15,534 nucleotides of DNA from Pusillimonas sp. UBA6240 (lineage in GTDB: Bacteria; Pseudomonadota; Gammaproteobacteria; Burkholderiales; Burkholderiaceae_B): contig DJWC01000099.1 of the NCBI GenBank assembly GCA_002441445.1, positions 1 to 15,534 on the forward strand, in the 5' to 3' direction. Of this stretch, positions 1-6,803 are shown piece by piece. Position 1 is the first letter of the stretch; the number at the start of each line of letters is the position of its first letter. Both the position numbers and the translations under genes were made by a program. Below the pieces are notes generated by a model, which saw only the letters and a program-made list of their open reading frames with translations, was not told the origin of the DNA and ran no database searches.

Positions 1-1
1 C

Positions 2-844
2 AGCGACCTGATGCGCCTGAACCGGACGCCGGTGGGCACCTCAGCCGTGGTGCCGGACGACCTCGCCCGCGTGCTGGCCTTGGGCCTGGCCATCGGGCGC
101 GCTTCCGGCGGAGCCTTCGACATCGGTATGGGCGATGCCGTGCAAGCCTGGGGCTTCGGCCCGCAAGCCGCCCATGAAGAAGGCATACGCCGCGCCCTGG
201 CCGCACCGCGACGCGCGGCCCACGAGGTGCTGGAACTGACGGGCAACCAGGTGCGCAAACGGGAAGCCATCGTGCTCGACCTGAATGGCATCGCCAAGGG
301 ATACGGGGTGGACCGGCTGGCGCAAACCTTGCGCAGCTTCGGCATCACCGCAGGGCTGGTCGGCATCGACGGCGAGATGCGCGCACTGGGCCTGCGGCCC
401 GATGGCGAGGCATGGACCATTGCGGTCGAAGCGCCCGACCCAGACAGTCGCGCGCCGCATTCGATCCTGTGCCTGCACGATGGCGCTGTCGCCACCTCCG
501 GCGACTACCGGCACGGGGTGACGGTGCAGGGACGCCGCTTGTCGCACACGATGGACCCGCAGCGAGGCGCGCCGCTGCTGTCTTCGCCAGCATCGGTCAC
601 CGTGCTTGCCCCGACCTGCGTGGAAGCCGACGCCTGGGCCACGGCCCTGATGGTGGCCGGCCCAGAAACGGGCACGGCACTCGCGACGCGGCAGGGACTG
701 AGCGTGTTGTTCCTGATGCGGGATGGCAGGGGTGGGCTACTGTCAAAAGGATGCGGATTGTTCCAGGCTGGGGACCGAAGTCGGCGAACTACACAATTTG
801 ATGCTGAAACCGACGAGCTACGAATGCGGATTCGTGGGCTATGA
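2..844 (+). CDS. apbE: ApbE family FAD:protein FMN transferase, 5'-truncated by window edge
   Basis: The reading frame is open from base 2, and the residues before the first ATG (11) fit the family, so the true start lies outside the window. ApbE proteins use FAD to attach FMN covalently to a Thr/Ser of partner flavoproteins, usually in the periplasm or at the membrane. Counting from base 11, the family signatures are DLNGIAKGYGVD (90-101), GIDGEMRALG (118-127), ATSGDY (161-166), HTMDPQ (179-184) and the metal-site region EADAWATAL with D207 and T211. The protein continues about 35 residues past where the recognisable fold ends (near 240); this tail (SKGCGLFQ onward) is Arg-rich and does not look like the usual ApbE end. 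A rearrangement may have replaced the original C-terminus. The partner flavoprotein is not in the window. The family call is secure; the tail interpretation is inference. Confidence 0.88.
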   Translation, partial: SDLMRLNRTPVGTSAVVPDDLARVLALGLAIGRASGGAFDIGMGDAVQAWGFGPQAAHEEGIRRALAAPRRAAHEVLELTGNQVRKREAIVLDLNGIAKGYGVDRLAQTLRSFGITAGLVGIDGEMRALGLRPDGEAWTIAVEAPDPDSRAPHSILCLHDGAVATSGDYRHGVTVQGRRLSHTMDPQRGAPLLSSPASVTVLAPTCVEADAWATALMVAGPETGTALATRQGLSVLFLMRDGRGGLLSKGCGLFQAGDRSRRTTQFDAETDELRMRIRGL

Positions 845-972
845 TGATGCGGCAGGCTCGTCGTTCCTCTGCAATCCAACACGACGCAGTGCGATGTGTC
901 CTTCTCTCCCGACGCTCCTATGTAGCTCCTAGCCTACGAAGCCGCAGTTCTGCAAAGCGGCCTTGAAAAGAG

Positions 973-1437
973 CTAACCTACTGTCCCATATACGGTTTCA
1001 AGCCCTGCGTGATTTGCGCGAAAGACTTGACACCGGCACTTTTTTGTGACGAGCAAGAGAGGGTTGATATTGGCGCGAGCAAGCCCGCTCACGTCGTCTA
1101 TCGTGAAATTCGGCCTATTTCCGACAATCAGGCTGGGTCCGAGGTTGGAATTGCCAGCCACGATAATCCGGTAACCATCATGTGTCGAAAGCCCGTAGCC
1201 CGTTCCAATCGCGCCATTGGCGCCCGCACGATTGATCACGGCCACGGGCACTTTCAAGGTCTTCGATAACTGCGGGGCAATCAAACGCGCCATGGTATCG
1301 GTCGACCCGCCCGGTGCATAGGGAACTATCAATTCGATCGTGTGATTCGGAAAATCATCCGCGTGCGACAGCACGGGCATGACCATACATAGAGACAGGA
1401 AGAAATGCCGCGGATAACGAGAGAGAAAGCTAAACAT
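973..1437 (-). pseudogene. Truncated Bug-family (TctC-like) tripartite tricarboxylate transporter receptor
   Basis: Bug proteins are periplasmic substrate receptors of about 320 residues, often feeding TTT transporters. Here about 154 residues remain: a signal peptide (hydrophobic core near 11-22, cleavage likely after SHA), then the N-lobe with IELIVPYAPGGSTDT and VINRAGANGAIGTG. The C-lobe is missing. The start at 1437 is preferred over the ATG at 1443 because an AAGGGG ribosome site lies 7 bases upstream of it; either start overlaps the end of the DUF4387 gene. The last residues look frameshifted. A six-T run at 1040-1045 (A6 in the coding strand) is the likely slip point: removing one base gives a more Bug-like continuation (SAGVKSFAQITQGLKPYMG) that ends at a stop at 978-980. 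So both a frameshift and a large 3' loss are visible. It is probably non-functional as a receptor. Confidence 0.8.
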
Positions 1438-1789
1438 CGTCATACCCCTTGATGGTTGTGGAGACGGGAATAAGCATATTCATTAGTGGCACATGCTGTT
1501 GAGCACCATAAACGTCGGTCTCACCACTACTGCATTGGGCATGTGGGCGAAACATCGTTACCTTGAAGGCTCGGGCGATGGGGATTTCAAAGAACGAGGA
1601 GATCTTATCGACATCAATGCCATAGGCGTTTGCAACCGACTTCGAATTCAGGACTCCGCTTTTGGAAACCGCCTGATAGTTTTCATCCCGGTCAAATAGC
1701 ACATCGAACGTCAAGCGATAGGGGCCGGCATTCTTGCTGCGTACGATGGCGGCCAAGTTGCCAAGCTTTACTTGATGGGTTTGCGGCAT
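1430..1789 (-). CDS. DUF4387 family protein
   Basis: A 119-residue protein matching the DUF4387 family in length and in two conserved stretches: RSKNAGPY (17-24) followed by LTFDVLFD, and DVYGAQQH (92-99) before a final PLMNMLIP. Members usually occur beside AtuA-family (DUF1446) proteins, or fused to them, and are thought to act with them in acyl-CoA or terpenoid-type catabolism; the reaction is not established. The ATG lies one base after the TGA of the AtuA gene, with GAGG 6 bases upstream, so the two are almost certainly co-translated. Its 3' end overlaps the start of the Bug remnant. No signal peptide or membrane segment is seen, so it should be cytoplasmic. Family call is firm, function unknown. 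Confidence 0.85.
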   Translation of the reverse strand: MPQTHQVKLGNLAAIVRSKNAGPYRLTFDVLFDRDENYQAVSKSGVLNSKSVANAYGIDVDKISSFFEIPIARAFKVTMFRPHAQCSSGETDVYGAQQHVPLMNMLIPVSTTIKGYDDV

Positions 1790-1790
1790 G

Positions 1791-3134
1791 TCAGACCTCT
1801 TCGATGACGATAGGAAAACATTCGCATGCCGACTCCACCTTCATCAGGTGATATGCCGCGAACTCATATTGCATTCCAATGTCCTGCACGCGAGGTGAAT
1901 ACGGAAACGCTATGTTGCCGGATGTGTTTTTTTGGCCCTCATAAGCTGCGTGCAACAGCTTTCCGCCCATTGCATTGCATGCGTCGTAAGCAGCATCTTG
2001 TGTAGAAGCGGTGGTTTCCATCAATAGCCCCACTTCATGGGGAAATCGCTTTTCCACTTCCAGCTCGCGCATCACCGCATTCATGCCGTACTTGCGGCAT
2101 ACGATACGCAGCGAGGGATCCTCCACCCGCTTGCGGGTGGCCTCGCTGACTTGCTCCAGTACGGTGTCGATTCGCGAGATCAATGTGGGACAACGCACAC
2201 CCGCCAAGGTAATGGAACGGTAGCCAACCGGCTTGGCGCCTTCCAGCTTGATCCAGTAATCGTCGGTATGCTTTCCGCGCGTCCCCGAAACACGCACGCG
2301 GCGTTCATCCACTTGTTCAAACACACAGTTCGACAGGTCCAGTACTCGTCCTGGGCCGTGCTGCTCAAAGGGATTTTCGCGTTCGTACAGCGAGTGTGCC
2401 GCCACTGACTTCAGCGAGGCGCGCCGTGCCGTGCTGCCGGGCTCCAGAGTGAAGCCGCTGTCGTCCACGACACCTATCATCACATCCATGCCGAACGGCT
2501 CGGCGCTGAATGCGCCACACTCCAGGATCTTGCCCATGTGGATCGACAATGCTTCGTTGGCGCCTTTCCAAATTGCAAAAGAAGCGATTGCGCTGTCGTC
2601 GCATGCGCGGCCGGCGATCACCACATCGGCCCCCTTGTCCAGGGCTTGGCGGATCGGCTCATCGCCCATCTGCGCTACCAGCCCGGAACATGCCTGGACG
2701 TCCTCCTTTGATAGGTCGAAACCCGCCTCGAAATCCCGGACTTCATTACGCTCGATGGCGGCAATCACGCGTTCCTTGGGAATATCAGCATAGACCTTTG
2801 CCAATTTGAAATGCAGGCCGAATTCAGCGGCCACTTCGTGAACCAGCCGGCCCACACAGTCCACCTGAGAATTCGTGCCTGCGCCTCCCGCGCTGCCTAC
2901 GATGAATGGAATGCCCATGCTCCGCGCTGCGGGAAGAATCGACCTCAATTCGCGCTTGATGATTTCATCCGAATAAAGAGGCGTACCGGATCCAAGGTGG
3001 TAGGGCCCAGGGTCCGTGGAACCTCCATCAACCGCGATAGCGTCCGGCCGCATTGCCATACCGCGCGCTAATGCATCGAGACTGAAGCCCGCGCCCAACA
3101 TACCGGTGGGAGCCAAAATTCTGATTTGTTTCAT
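1791..3134 (-). CDS. Acyclic terpene utilization AtuA family protein (DUF1446)
   Basis: A 447-residue protein of the DUF1446/AtuA family, named after the Pseudomonas acyclic terpene utilization cluster; the biochemical reaction is unclear. Conserved glycine-rich segments are VDGGSTDPGPYHLGSG (35-50), SAGGAGTN (81-88) and VVIAGRACDDSAIAS (171-185), the last typical of the family core. Length is normal for the stand-alone form whose C-terminal partner domain is encoded separately as DUF4387. The ATG at 3134 is chosen over the TTG one codon upstream because GAGGGA is better spaced from the ATG. It begins 9 bp after the cyclodeaminase gene and ends 1 bp before DUF4387. With a Bug receptor and an amino-acid/imine dehydrogenase-like enzyme as neighbours, the operon probably handles an organic acid or amino-acid-like substrate rather than a terpene; that is inference. 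Confidence 0.88.
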   Translation of the reverse strand: MKQIRILAPTGMLGAGFSLDALARGMAMRPDAIAVDGGSTDPGPYHLGSGTPLYSDEIIKRELRSILPAARSMGIPFIVGSAGGAGTNSQVDCVGRLVHEVAAEFGLHFKLAKVYADIPKERVIAAIERNEVRDFEAGFDLSKEDVQACSGLVAQMGDEPIRQALDKGADVVIAGRACDDSAIASFAIWKGANEALSIHMGKILECGAFSAEPFGMDVMIGVVDDSGFTLEPGSTARRASLKSVAAHSLYERENPFEQHGPGRVLDLSNCVFEQVDERRVRVSGTRGKHTDDYWIKLEGAKPVGYRSITLAGVRCPTLISRIDTVLEQVSEATRKRVEDPSLRIVCRKYGMNAVMRELEVEKRFPHEVGLLMETTASTQDAAYDACNAMGGKLLHAAYEGQKNTSGNIAFPYSPRVQDIGMQYEFAAYHLMKVESACECFPIVIEEV

Positions 3135-3143
3135 CAAAGTCCC

Positions 3144-4112
3144 TCAACTTGGAAGCTGCGTTCCGAGGCCTGCGGCCTGCGCGCGCTCGTAGATCAATGT
3201 TGCGAGTGCGAGATCGGCGACGGCCGAGCCGCCGCTAAACAGTATGGTTCGCTGCTGGGGGCCGGTCCGCCCGGCGTGGCGCCCGCTCACGAGATCGGCC
3301 AAGGTCGCCTGAGCGTAGTCCAACGCCGGAATGAAGCGGCTAGGCTCGGCATGATGCCTCATCGCGTCTTCGTCAATCGCTGTGATATCGAATGCCGAGA
3401 GCCCCTCATGCTTCCACGAGCGGCCAAGGTCCACCGCCGCGACGAACGTACCGGGGCGCACCCAGGCGGCGTCGATAAATGGTTCGAAATCCGGCTTGAG
3501 CGGAACCGTAGTAACGACGATGTCGCTTTGCGCGAGGATTTCTCGCACATCGCCGACCCTGGCGCTGAATCCCAATTTCCGGCAACGGTCGGCGAATCTC
3601 GTCGCGCTATTCGACGCCCCGCTATTGACATGGACAGCTTTTAATGAAGGCAGCAGAGCGGCCAATGCGGCCAGATGGCCTTCCGCTTGAGCGCCGGCGC
3701 CGATGAAGCCGATGGTAGCGCTGTCCTTGCGTGCGAGGTACCGCGCAGCGGCCGCCGTCATACCGGCAGTCCGCAAAACTGTGGCGCGGCGGCCGTCCAT
3801 AATGCATCGCAGGCGGCCGCTGGCCGTGTCGGAGAGAAGAATACTCGCGTTGATGTTGAGCGCTGGCATATCGCTTGGCGGGACCACGGCGATCCACTTG
3901 ACCGCGGCAACCTGTTTTCGAGCATCCACGGCCATGAGGCTTTGAAATGCATGTCCCGGCCCGATACGTATGGAAGCCTTGGGCGCGGTGTGCAACTCTC
4001 CAGCGCTGTATGCCACGAAAGCGTCATGAATGACTTGGCGCACTTCGCCTACCTCGAGCTCTAACGCGGCGATGTCCTTGTCCGTGAGGTGGAGAAATGC
4101 GCTGTATATCAT
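3144..4112 (-). CDS. Ornithine cyclodeaminase / mu-crystallin family NAD(P)-dependent enzyme
   Basis: A 322-residue protein of the ornithine cyclodeaminase/mu-crystallin superfamily, whose members include cyclodeaminases, alanine dehydrogenases and ketimine reductases acting on imines or amino acids with NAD(P)H. Visible features: a substrate-site lysine in AAVKWI (K72), the conserved arginine in TVLRTAGMTAAA (R114), the Rossmann motif GFIGAGAQAEGH (135-146), and VDLGRSWKH with D228 where the family has a catalytic/substrate aspartate. The exact substrate cannot be read from sequence. It is the first gene of the operon, 9 bp before the AtuA gene. The ATG at 4112 lacks a good ribosome site, but nothing better lies downstream before the conserved LTDKDI segment. 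Cytoplasmic; family call firm, substrate unknown. Confidence 0.87.
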   Translation of the reverse strand: MIYSAFLHLTDKDIAALELEVGEVRQVIHDAFVAYSAGELHTAPKASIRIGPGHAFQSLMAVDARKQVAAVKWIAVVPPSDMPALNINASILLSDTASGRLRCIMDGRRATVLRTAGMTAAAARYLARKDSATIGFIGAGAQAEGHLAALAALLPSLKAVHVNSGASNSATRFADRCRKLGFSARVGDVREILAQSDIVVTTVPLKPDFEPFIDAAWVRPGTFVAAVDLGRSWKHEGLSAFDITAIDEDAMRHHAEPSRFIPALDYAQATLADLVSGRHAGRTGPQQRTILFSGGSAVADLALATLIYERAQAAGLGTQLPS

Positions 4113-4149
4113 ATATAGTATTTCTATAAACTATCTGACATTTTTTAGA

Positions 4150-4178
4150 AGTATAAATCGGTGATTTTGAGCTAGCAA
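4150..4178 (-). promoter_or_regulatory. Predicted sigma70-type promoter of the cyclodeaminase-AtuA operon
   Basis: Reading on the minus strand, TTGCTA (4178-4173) and TATACT (4155-4150) are separated by exactly 17 bases, matching the -35 and -10 consensus at 4 and 5 of 6 positions. Transcription would start near 4143, giving a leader of about 30 bases. A small inverted repeat, ATAGT at 4115-4119 and ACTAT at 4130-4134, lies in that leader and could be an operator, but the region is AT-rich, so the repeat is weak evidence. The rest of the gap to the HAD gene (4179-4377) shows only a triplet of CCATCGG repeats and no clear plus-strand promoter. Confidence 0.5.
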
Positions 4179-4377
4179 GGAATTCATATCTGCATAGGTG
4201 ATAACCCCGACGCGCCGGCGCCCATCGGCCATCGGCATTCACCATCGGACAGCACGCTAAACTATGAGCGGCGCCGCATTTTCCGCGAGCGTCGCGCAAA
4301 AGCGCCCAGGCAAGCGCATCCAGTTGCGATGCATTCTTATTGGCTTATCGGATTTGTATATTTTTAAAGACGCAGCA

Positions 4378-5070
4378 ATGACCGACTTTCCCTTCGACGC
4401 CGTGCTATTCGATTGCGACGGCGTGCTTGTCGACTCCGAACCCATCACCAATCGCGTGCTGGCCCAGATGCTGTGTGAAATGGGCTGGCGGGTCAGTGCG
4501 GAAGAATGCATGCGGATATTCACCGGCAAGGCGGTCAAGGACGAATCGCCGCTGATCGAAGCGCGCACCGGCGTGCGCATCGGCGATGACTGGACCAAGG
4601 CCTTCCGCCAGCGCCGCAACGCGGCCCTGGAAAGCGAGCTGGCGGAAATTTCCGGCGCGCCCGATGCCGTGCGCGCGCTGCACGCGGCGCTGAATGGGCG
4701 CATAGCCGTGGCCTCGGGCGCGGACATATGGAAAGTGGAGCTGCAGCTTGCCAAGGTGGGGCTGGCGGAATGCTTTGCCGGCCGCATATTCAGCGGCCAG
4801 GATCTGCCTCGCAGCAAGCCGTTTCCAGACGTCTACCTGGCTGCCGCGCACGCGCTCGGCGTGCCGCCGTCCCGCTGCGCCGTGATAGAAGACACCGTCA
4901 CCGGCGCGACCGCCGGCGTGGCGGCGGGCGCGACCGTATTCGGCTACAGCCCCTCAAGCAACGGCCACAGCAGCCCGGACGCCCTGCGCGCAGTGGGCGC
5001 GGCGCATATCTTCACCGACATGTCGGAACTGCCCGCTCTGCTGGCGCAATGGCGCCGGGGCGCCGAGTAG
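4378..5070 (+). CDS. HAD-IA family hydrolase (phosphatase/phosphomutase-like)
   Basis: A 230-residue haloacid-dehalogenase superfamily hydrolase with all four catalytic motifs: FDCDGVLVDSE with nucleophile D12 and acid/base D14, the motif II serine in AVASGAD (S113), motif III lysine in RSKPFPDVY (K147), and acidic motif IV VIEDTVTGATAG (E171, D172). The helical cap between motifs I and II is of the C1 type seen in beta-phosphoglucomutase, phosphoglycolate phosphatase and small sugar-phosphate phosphatases. The substrate cannot be decided. The frame is open back to an ATG at 4264, but the extra 38 residues there are not family-like, whereas MTDFPFDAVLFD at 4378 is a typical HAD start; its ribosome site is weak. 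It runs away from the catabolic operon and converges with the next gene, 7 bp apart, so it looks like an independent unit. Confidence 0.9.
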   Translation: MTDFPFDAVLFDCDGVLVDSEPITNRVLAQMLCEMGWRVSAEECMRIFTGKAVKDESPLIEARTGVRIGDDWTKAFRQRRNAALESELAEISGAPDAVRALHAALNGRIAVASGADIWKVELQLAKVGLAECFAGRIFSGQDLPRSKPFPDVYLAAAHALGVPPSRCAVIEDTVTGATAGVAAGATVFGYSPSSNGHSSPDALRAVGAAHIFTDMSELPALLAQWRRGAE

Positions 5071-5077
5071 CGCGCGC

Positions 5078-5677
5078 TCAGCTATAGCGGATCAGGTCCG
5101 GGTGATCCCCGCTTTCGAAAATGCGGCGCACTCTGTCCTGCCAGGCTGCGGCGAAGGCGTCTTTCTGGTCCTGTGCGGCATCGGGCTCCATCGCCGCGAA
5201 CAGCAGGGGCATCATGTTGGAAGACGCCGGCACGACCGCGCTATTGAAACTTACCGTGACGCGCTGGTTCGTATCCAGGCGCTCGAAGCACATTTCGCCG
5301 TCGATGGGCTGCCCGAAACGCAGCAGGTTGCGCCGGCTGAACCGCCCGCGTATGCCTTTGAAACCCGCATCCGTGGCGGCCCCGGTGATGTAGCCGGCCA
5401 CGCTGGCGATGACGCCGGTCACACCTTCGTCGGCGCCGTCACGCATCGACACTGAAATGGCGCCGCGCTCCGGCGTTTCGTCGCCATAGAGCCGCTTCAG
5501 GGCGTGCGTCGTCATGATCCAGGCCCCCGCGACCGTGGGACATGAATGTCCCGTCAGCTTGACCGCTTCCCCGTAGGAATACTCGATCAAGCCGCCGTCG
5601 GCGGAGCCCAGCAGCTGGGATAGCGGATCCCGAAGGATGATGGTGGGTATGCTGTCGAAGAAAGAAGGTTGATTCAT
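5078..5677 (-). CDS. Conserved hypothetical protein with FmdE-like HxCP motif
   Basis: About 199 residues from the ATG at 5677 (211 from an upstream GTG at 5713); neither has a convincing ribosome site. The most telling segment is SYGEAVKLTGHSCPTVAGAW, in which the H-x-C-P pattern (H44, C46 from the ATG) at the start of a helix resembles the formylmethanofuran dehydrogenase subunit E (FmdE) domain, where such residues bind metal. Later segments PERGAISVSMRDG, RFSRRNLLRFG and RVTVSFNSAVVPASSNMMPLLFA look folded and conserved but are unknown to me. No signal peptide or membrane segment is seen, so it is probably cytoplasmic. It is convergent with the HAD gene, and no molybdenum or C1 enzymes lie nearby. 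The assignment to an FmdE-like family is tentative; that it is a real gene is much safer. Confidence 0.65.
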   Translation of the reverse strand: MNQPSFFDSIPTIILRDPLSQLLGSADGGLIEYSYGEAVKLTGHSCPTVAGAWIMTTHALKRLYGDETPERGAISVSMRDGADEGVTGVIASVAGYITGAATDAGFKGIRGRFSRRNLLRFGQPIDGEMCFERLDTNQRVTVSFNSAVVPASSNMMPLLFAAMEPDAAQDQKDAFAAAWQDRVRRIFESGDHPDLIRYS

Positions 5678-5853
5678 GATGGTTACATTTGCGATCGCTG
5701 AGCTTGCAGACACTTTATCGCAAAGAAAACGGCAAGGCGGGATAAGCCCGACGCCTGTTGTGGTTTATGCGAATGGTTGCCGGAAACATTACCGAATAGC
5801 AATGCAAAGGTAATACTACTTGAGCGCGGTTTGATTAAGATTTGAGGAAGGAT

Positions 5854-5972
5854 TCCGGCCCGCGGGCCGGAGCTTCTTCGCTGCGATGCAGGCGCGCCTG
5901 CGGCGCCGCGTGGTTCTTGTCTCGCCCGGCCCTGAGGAGGGCATCCTGCGCCTGGCCAGGCGCCGGCCGGCG
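5854..5972. repeat. Cluster of perfect GC-rich palindromes in a divergent intergenic region
   Basis: The gap between two genes that point away from each other holds five perfect palindromes in about 120 bases: an 18-mer centred on CCCGCGGG (5854-5871), CAGGCGCGCCTG (5889-5900), GCGGCGCCGC (5900-5909), GCGCCTGGCCAGGCGC (5948-5963) and CGCCGGCCGGCG (5961-5972). The first can extend into a longer hairpin with GAAG at 5847-5850 pairing CTTC at 5873-5876. No T-run follows any of them, and both flanking genes lead away, so terminators are unlikely. They could be REP-like elements, operators or RNA leader structures of the following plus-strand gene. The flanking part 5714-5850 shows no clear promoter. 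Confidence 0.6.
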
Positions 5973-5987
5973 GATTTATATCATGGA

Positions 5988-5994
5988 AAGGAGG
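5988..5994 (+). promoter_or_regulatory. Strong ribosome binding site deciding the start at 6003
   Basis: AAGGAGG lies 8 bases before the ATG at 6003. It is a near-perfect Shine-Dalgarno match and the best in the window. It selects the ATG at 6003 over an out-of-frame ATG at 5983, which overlaps the site itself. Confidence 0.8.
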
Positions 5995-6002
5995 GTTGAC
6001 TC

Positions 6003-6722
6003 ATGGGGAATATCCATGTCGGTCGCGACCTCGATCGGGATCAGCGCATATTCCGATACGTGGGCTTTTATGATTTGATTGAACTTCTGACGTTCAGCCA
6101 GATCTCTTTCGCCTGCGCCGAATCCCGGCCGCCCGCGGCCGCAACGGCGAACGAAGAAACGGCGCCCTCTCCCGCCATTCGCCTGGCCCATCAGTCCTGG
6201 ACGCTGCTGCATCGGGAAGACGCCATAGCCTGGCACGCGCCCGACATGTCCCAGCCGCGCATCTGCATTGTTTCCAGCATCGGCGCGCTGGCCGAATCCC
6301 TGTTCACCAACGACACCACGAACGTGTTCATCGAACGCACCTGCCGCGTCGTGCAAGGCCCCGCCCAGGCGCCATTTCGGCAATTCCCGGCCCCGCCCGT
6401 ACTGCAGGATGGCACCGTATCCGTCATCGTCAGCGCCGAAGGCGATGCGGCATGCGCCGGCCCACGGCCGGGCAATCTGCGGCTGCTGGCGGATTTGAAA
6501 GCGCTGCTGCTCGGCGTCATTGTTTCGCCCGACGCATCCATACGGTTTGTGGAGCTCACCTCCAAGCTCGTACAGCATGCCACCAATGCTTTCGTGTCGC
6601 GGGCCAGCCTGACGGAGGGGGATGATTACCCCGGCAGCCCTCATGGCCCAACCGCGCAGTATTCAGCCTACCCCTACCCTATGGAAGCTGCGGAAAAAGC
6701 CGCCAGGTTTTCGCCGGCGTGA
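6003..6722 (+). CDS. Hypothetical protein, 239 residues
   Basis: I do not recognise this protein. The strand choice rests on the strong AAGGAGG ribosome site and on third-position GC bias in this frame; the competing minus-strand frame yields Gly/Arg-rich, low-complexity sequence. Visible features: a basic N-terminus with IFRYVGFYDLIELL, a Pro/Ala-rich linker at 42-58, a predicted mixed region QPRICIVSSIGALAESLFTND (84-104), another strand-like stretch GTVSVIVSAEG (137-147), and an amphipathic segment LRLLADLKALLLGVIV (159-174). The last 35 residues are Gly/Pro/Tyr-rich and look disordered. It has no signal peptide. It ends 81 bp from the convergent end of the export operon, and its leader contains the palindrome cluster. 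A link to that operon is possible but unsupported. Confidence 0.6.
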   Translation: MGNIHVGRDLDRDQRIFRYVGFYDLIELLTFSQISFACAESRPPAAATANEETAPSPAIRLAHQSWTLLHREDAIAWHAPDMSQPRICIVSSIGALAESLFTNDTTNVFIERTCRVVQGPAQAPFRQFPAPPVLQDGTVSVIVSAEGDAACAGPRPGNLRLLADLKALLLGVIVSPDASIRFVELTSKLVQHATNAFVSRASLTEGDDYPGSPHGPTAQYSAYPYPMEAAEKAARFSPA

Positions 6723-6803
6723 ACAGCTGAGTGGCGAAGCGGGCGGTGTCCTCAACGATATTGCCACGCACGTAATGACGGCCGGGGAAACCATCAAAAG
6801 CCA

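Noticed and set aside
941..961. GCCGC/GCGGC hairpin as a terminator after ApbE
   Set aside because: A five-base stem with an 11-base loop and no T-run on either strand is too weak.
4264..4377. N-terminal extension of the HAD hydrolase
   Set aside because: The added residues are not family-like, and no ribosome site precedes 4264.
4113..4377. Plus-strand promoter for the HAD gene around TATATT at 4357-4362
   Set aside because: The corresponding -35 position (TTCTTA) matches the consensus poorly, so I do not call it.
5842..6078. Small plus-strand frame across the palindrome cluster
   Set aside because: It is Arg/Ala-rich, has no ribosome site, and is disrupted in meaning by the palindromes; it overlaps the better-supported gene at 6003.
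5976..6644. A 222-residue minus-strand frame opposite the hypothetical gene
   Set aside because: Its product is Gly/Arg-rich low-complexity sequence, and the plus-strand frame has both a strong ribosome site and better codon bias.
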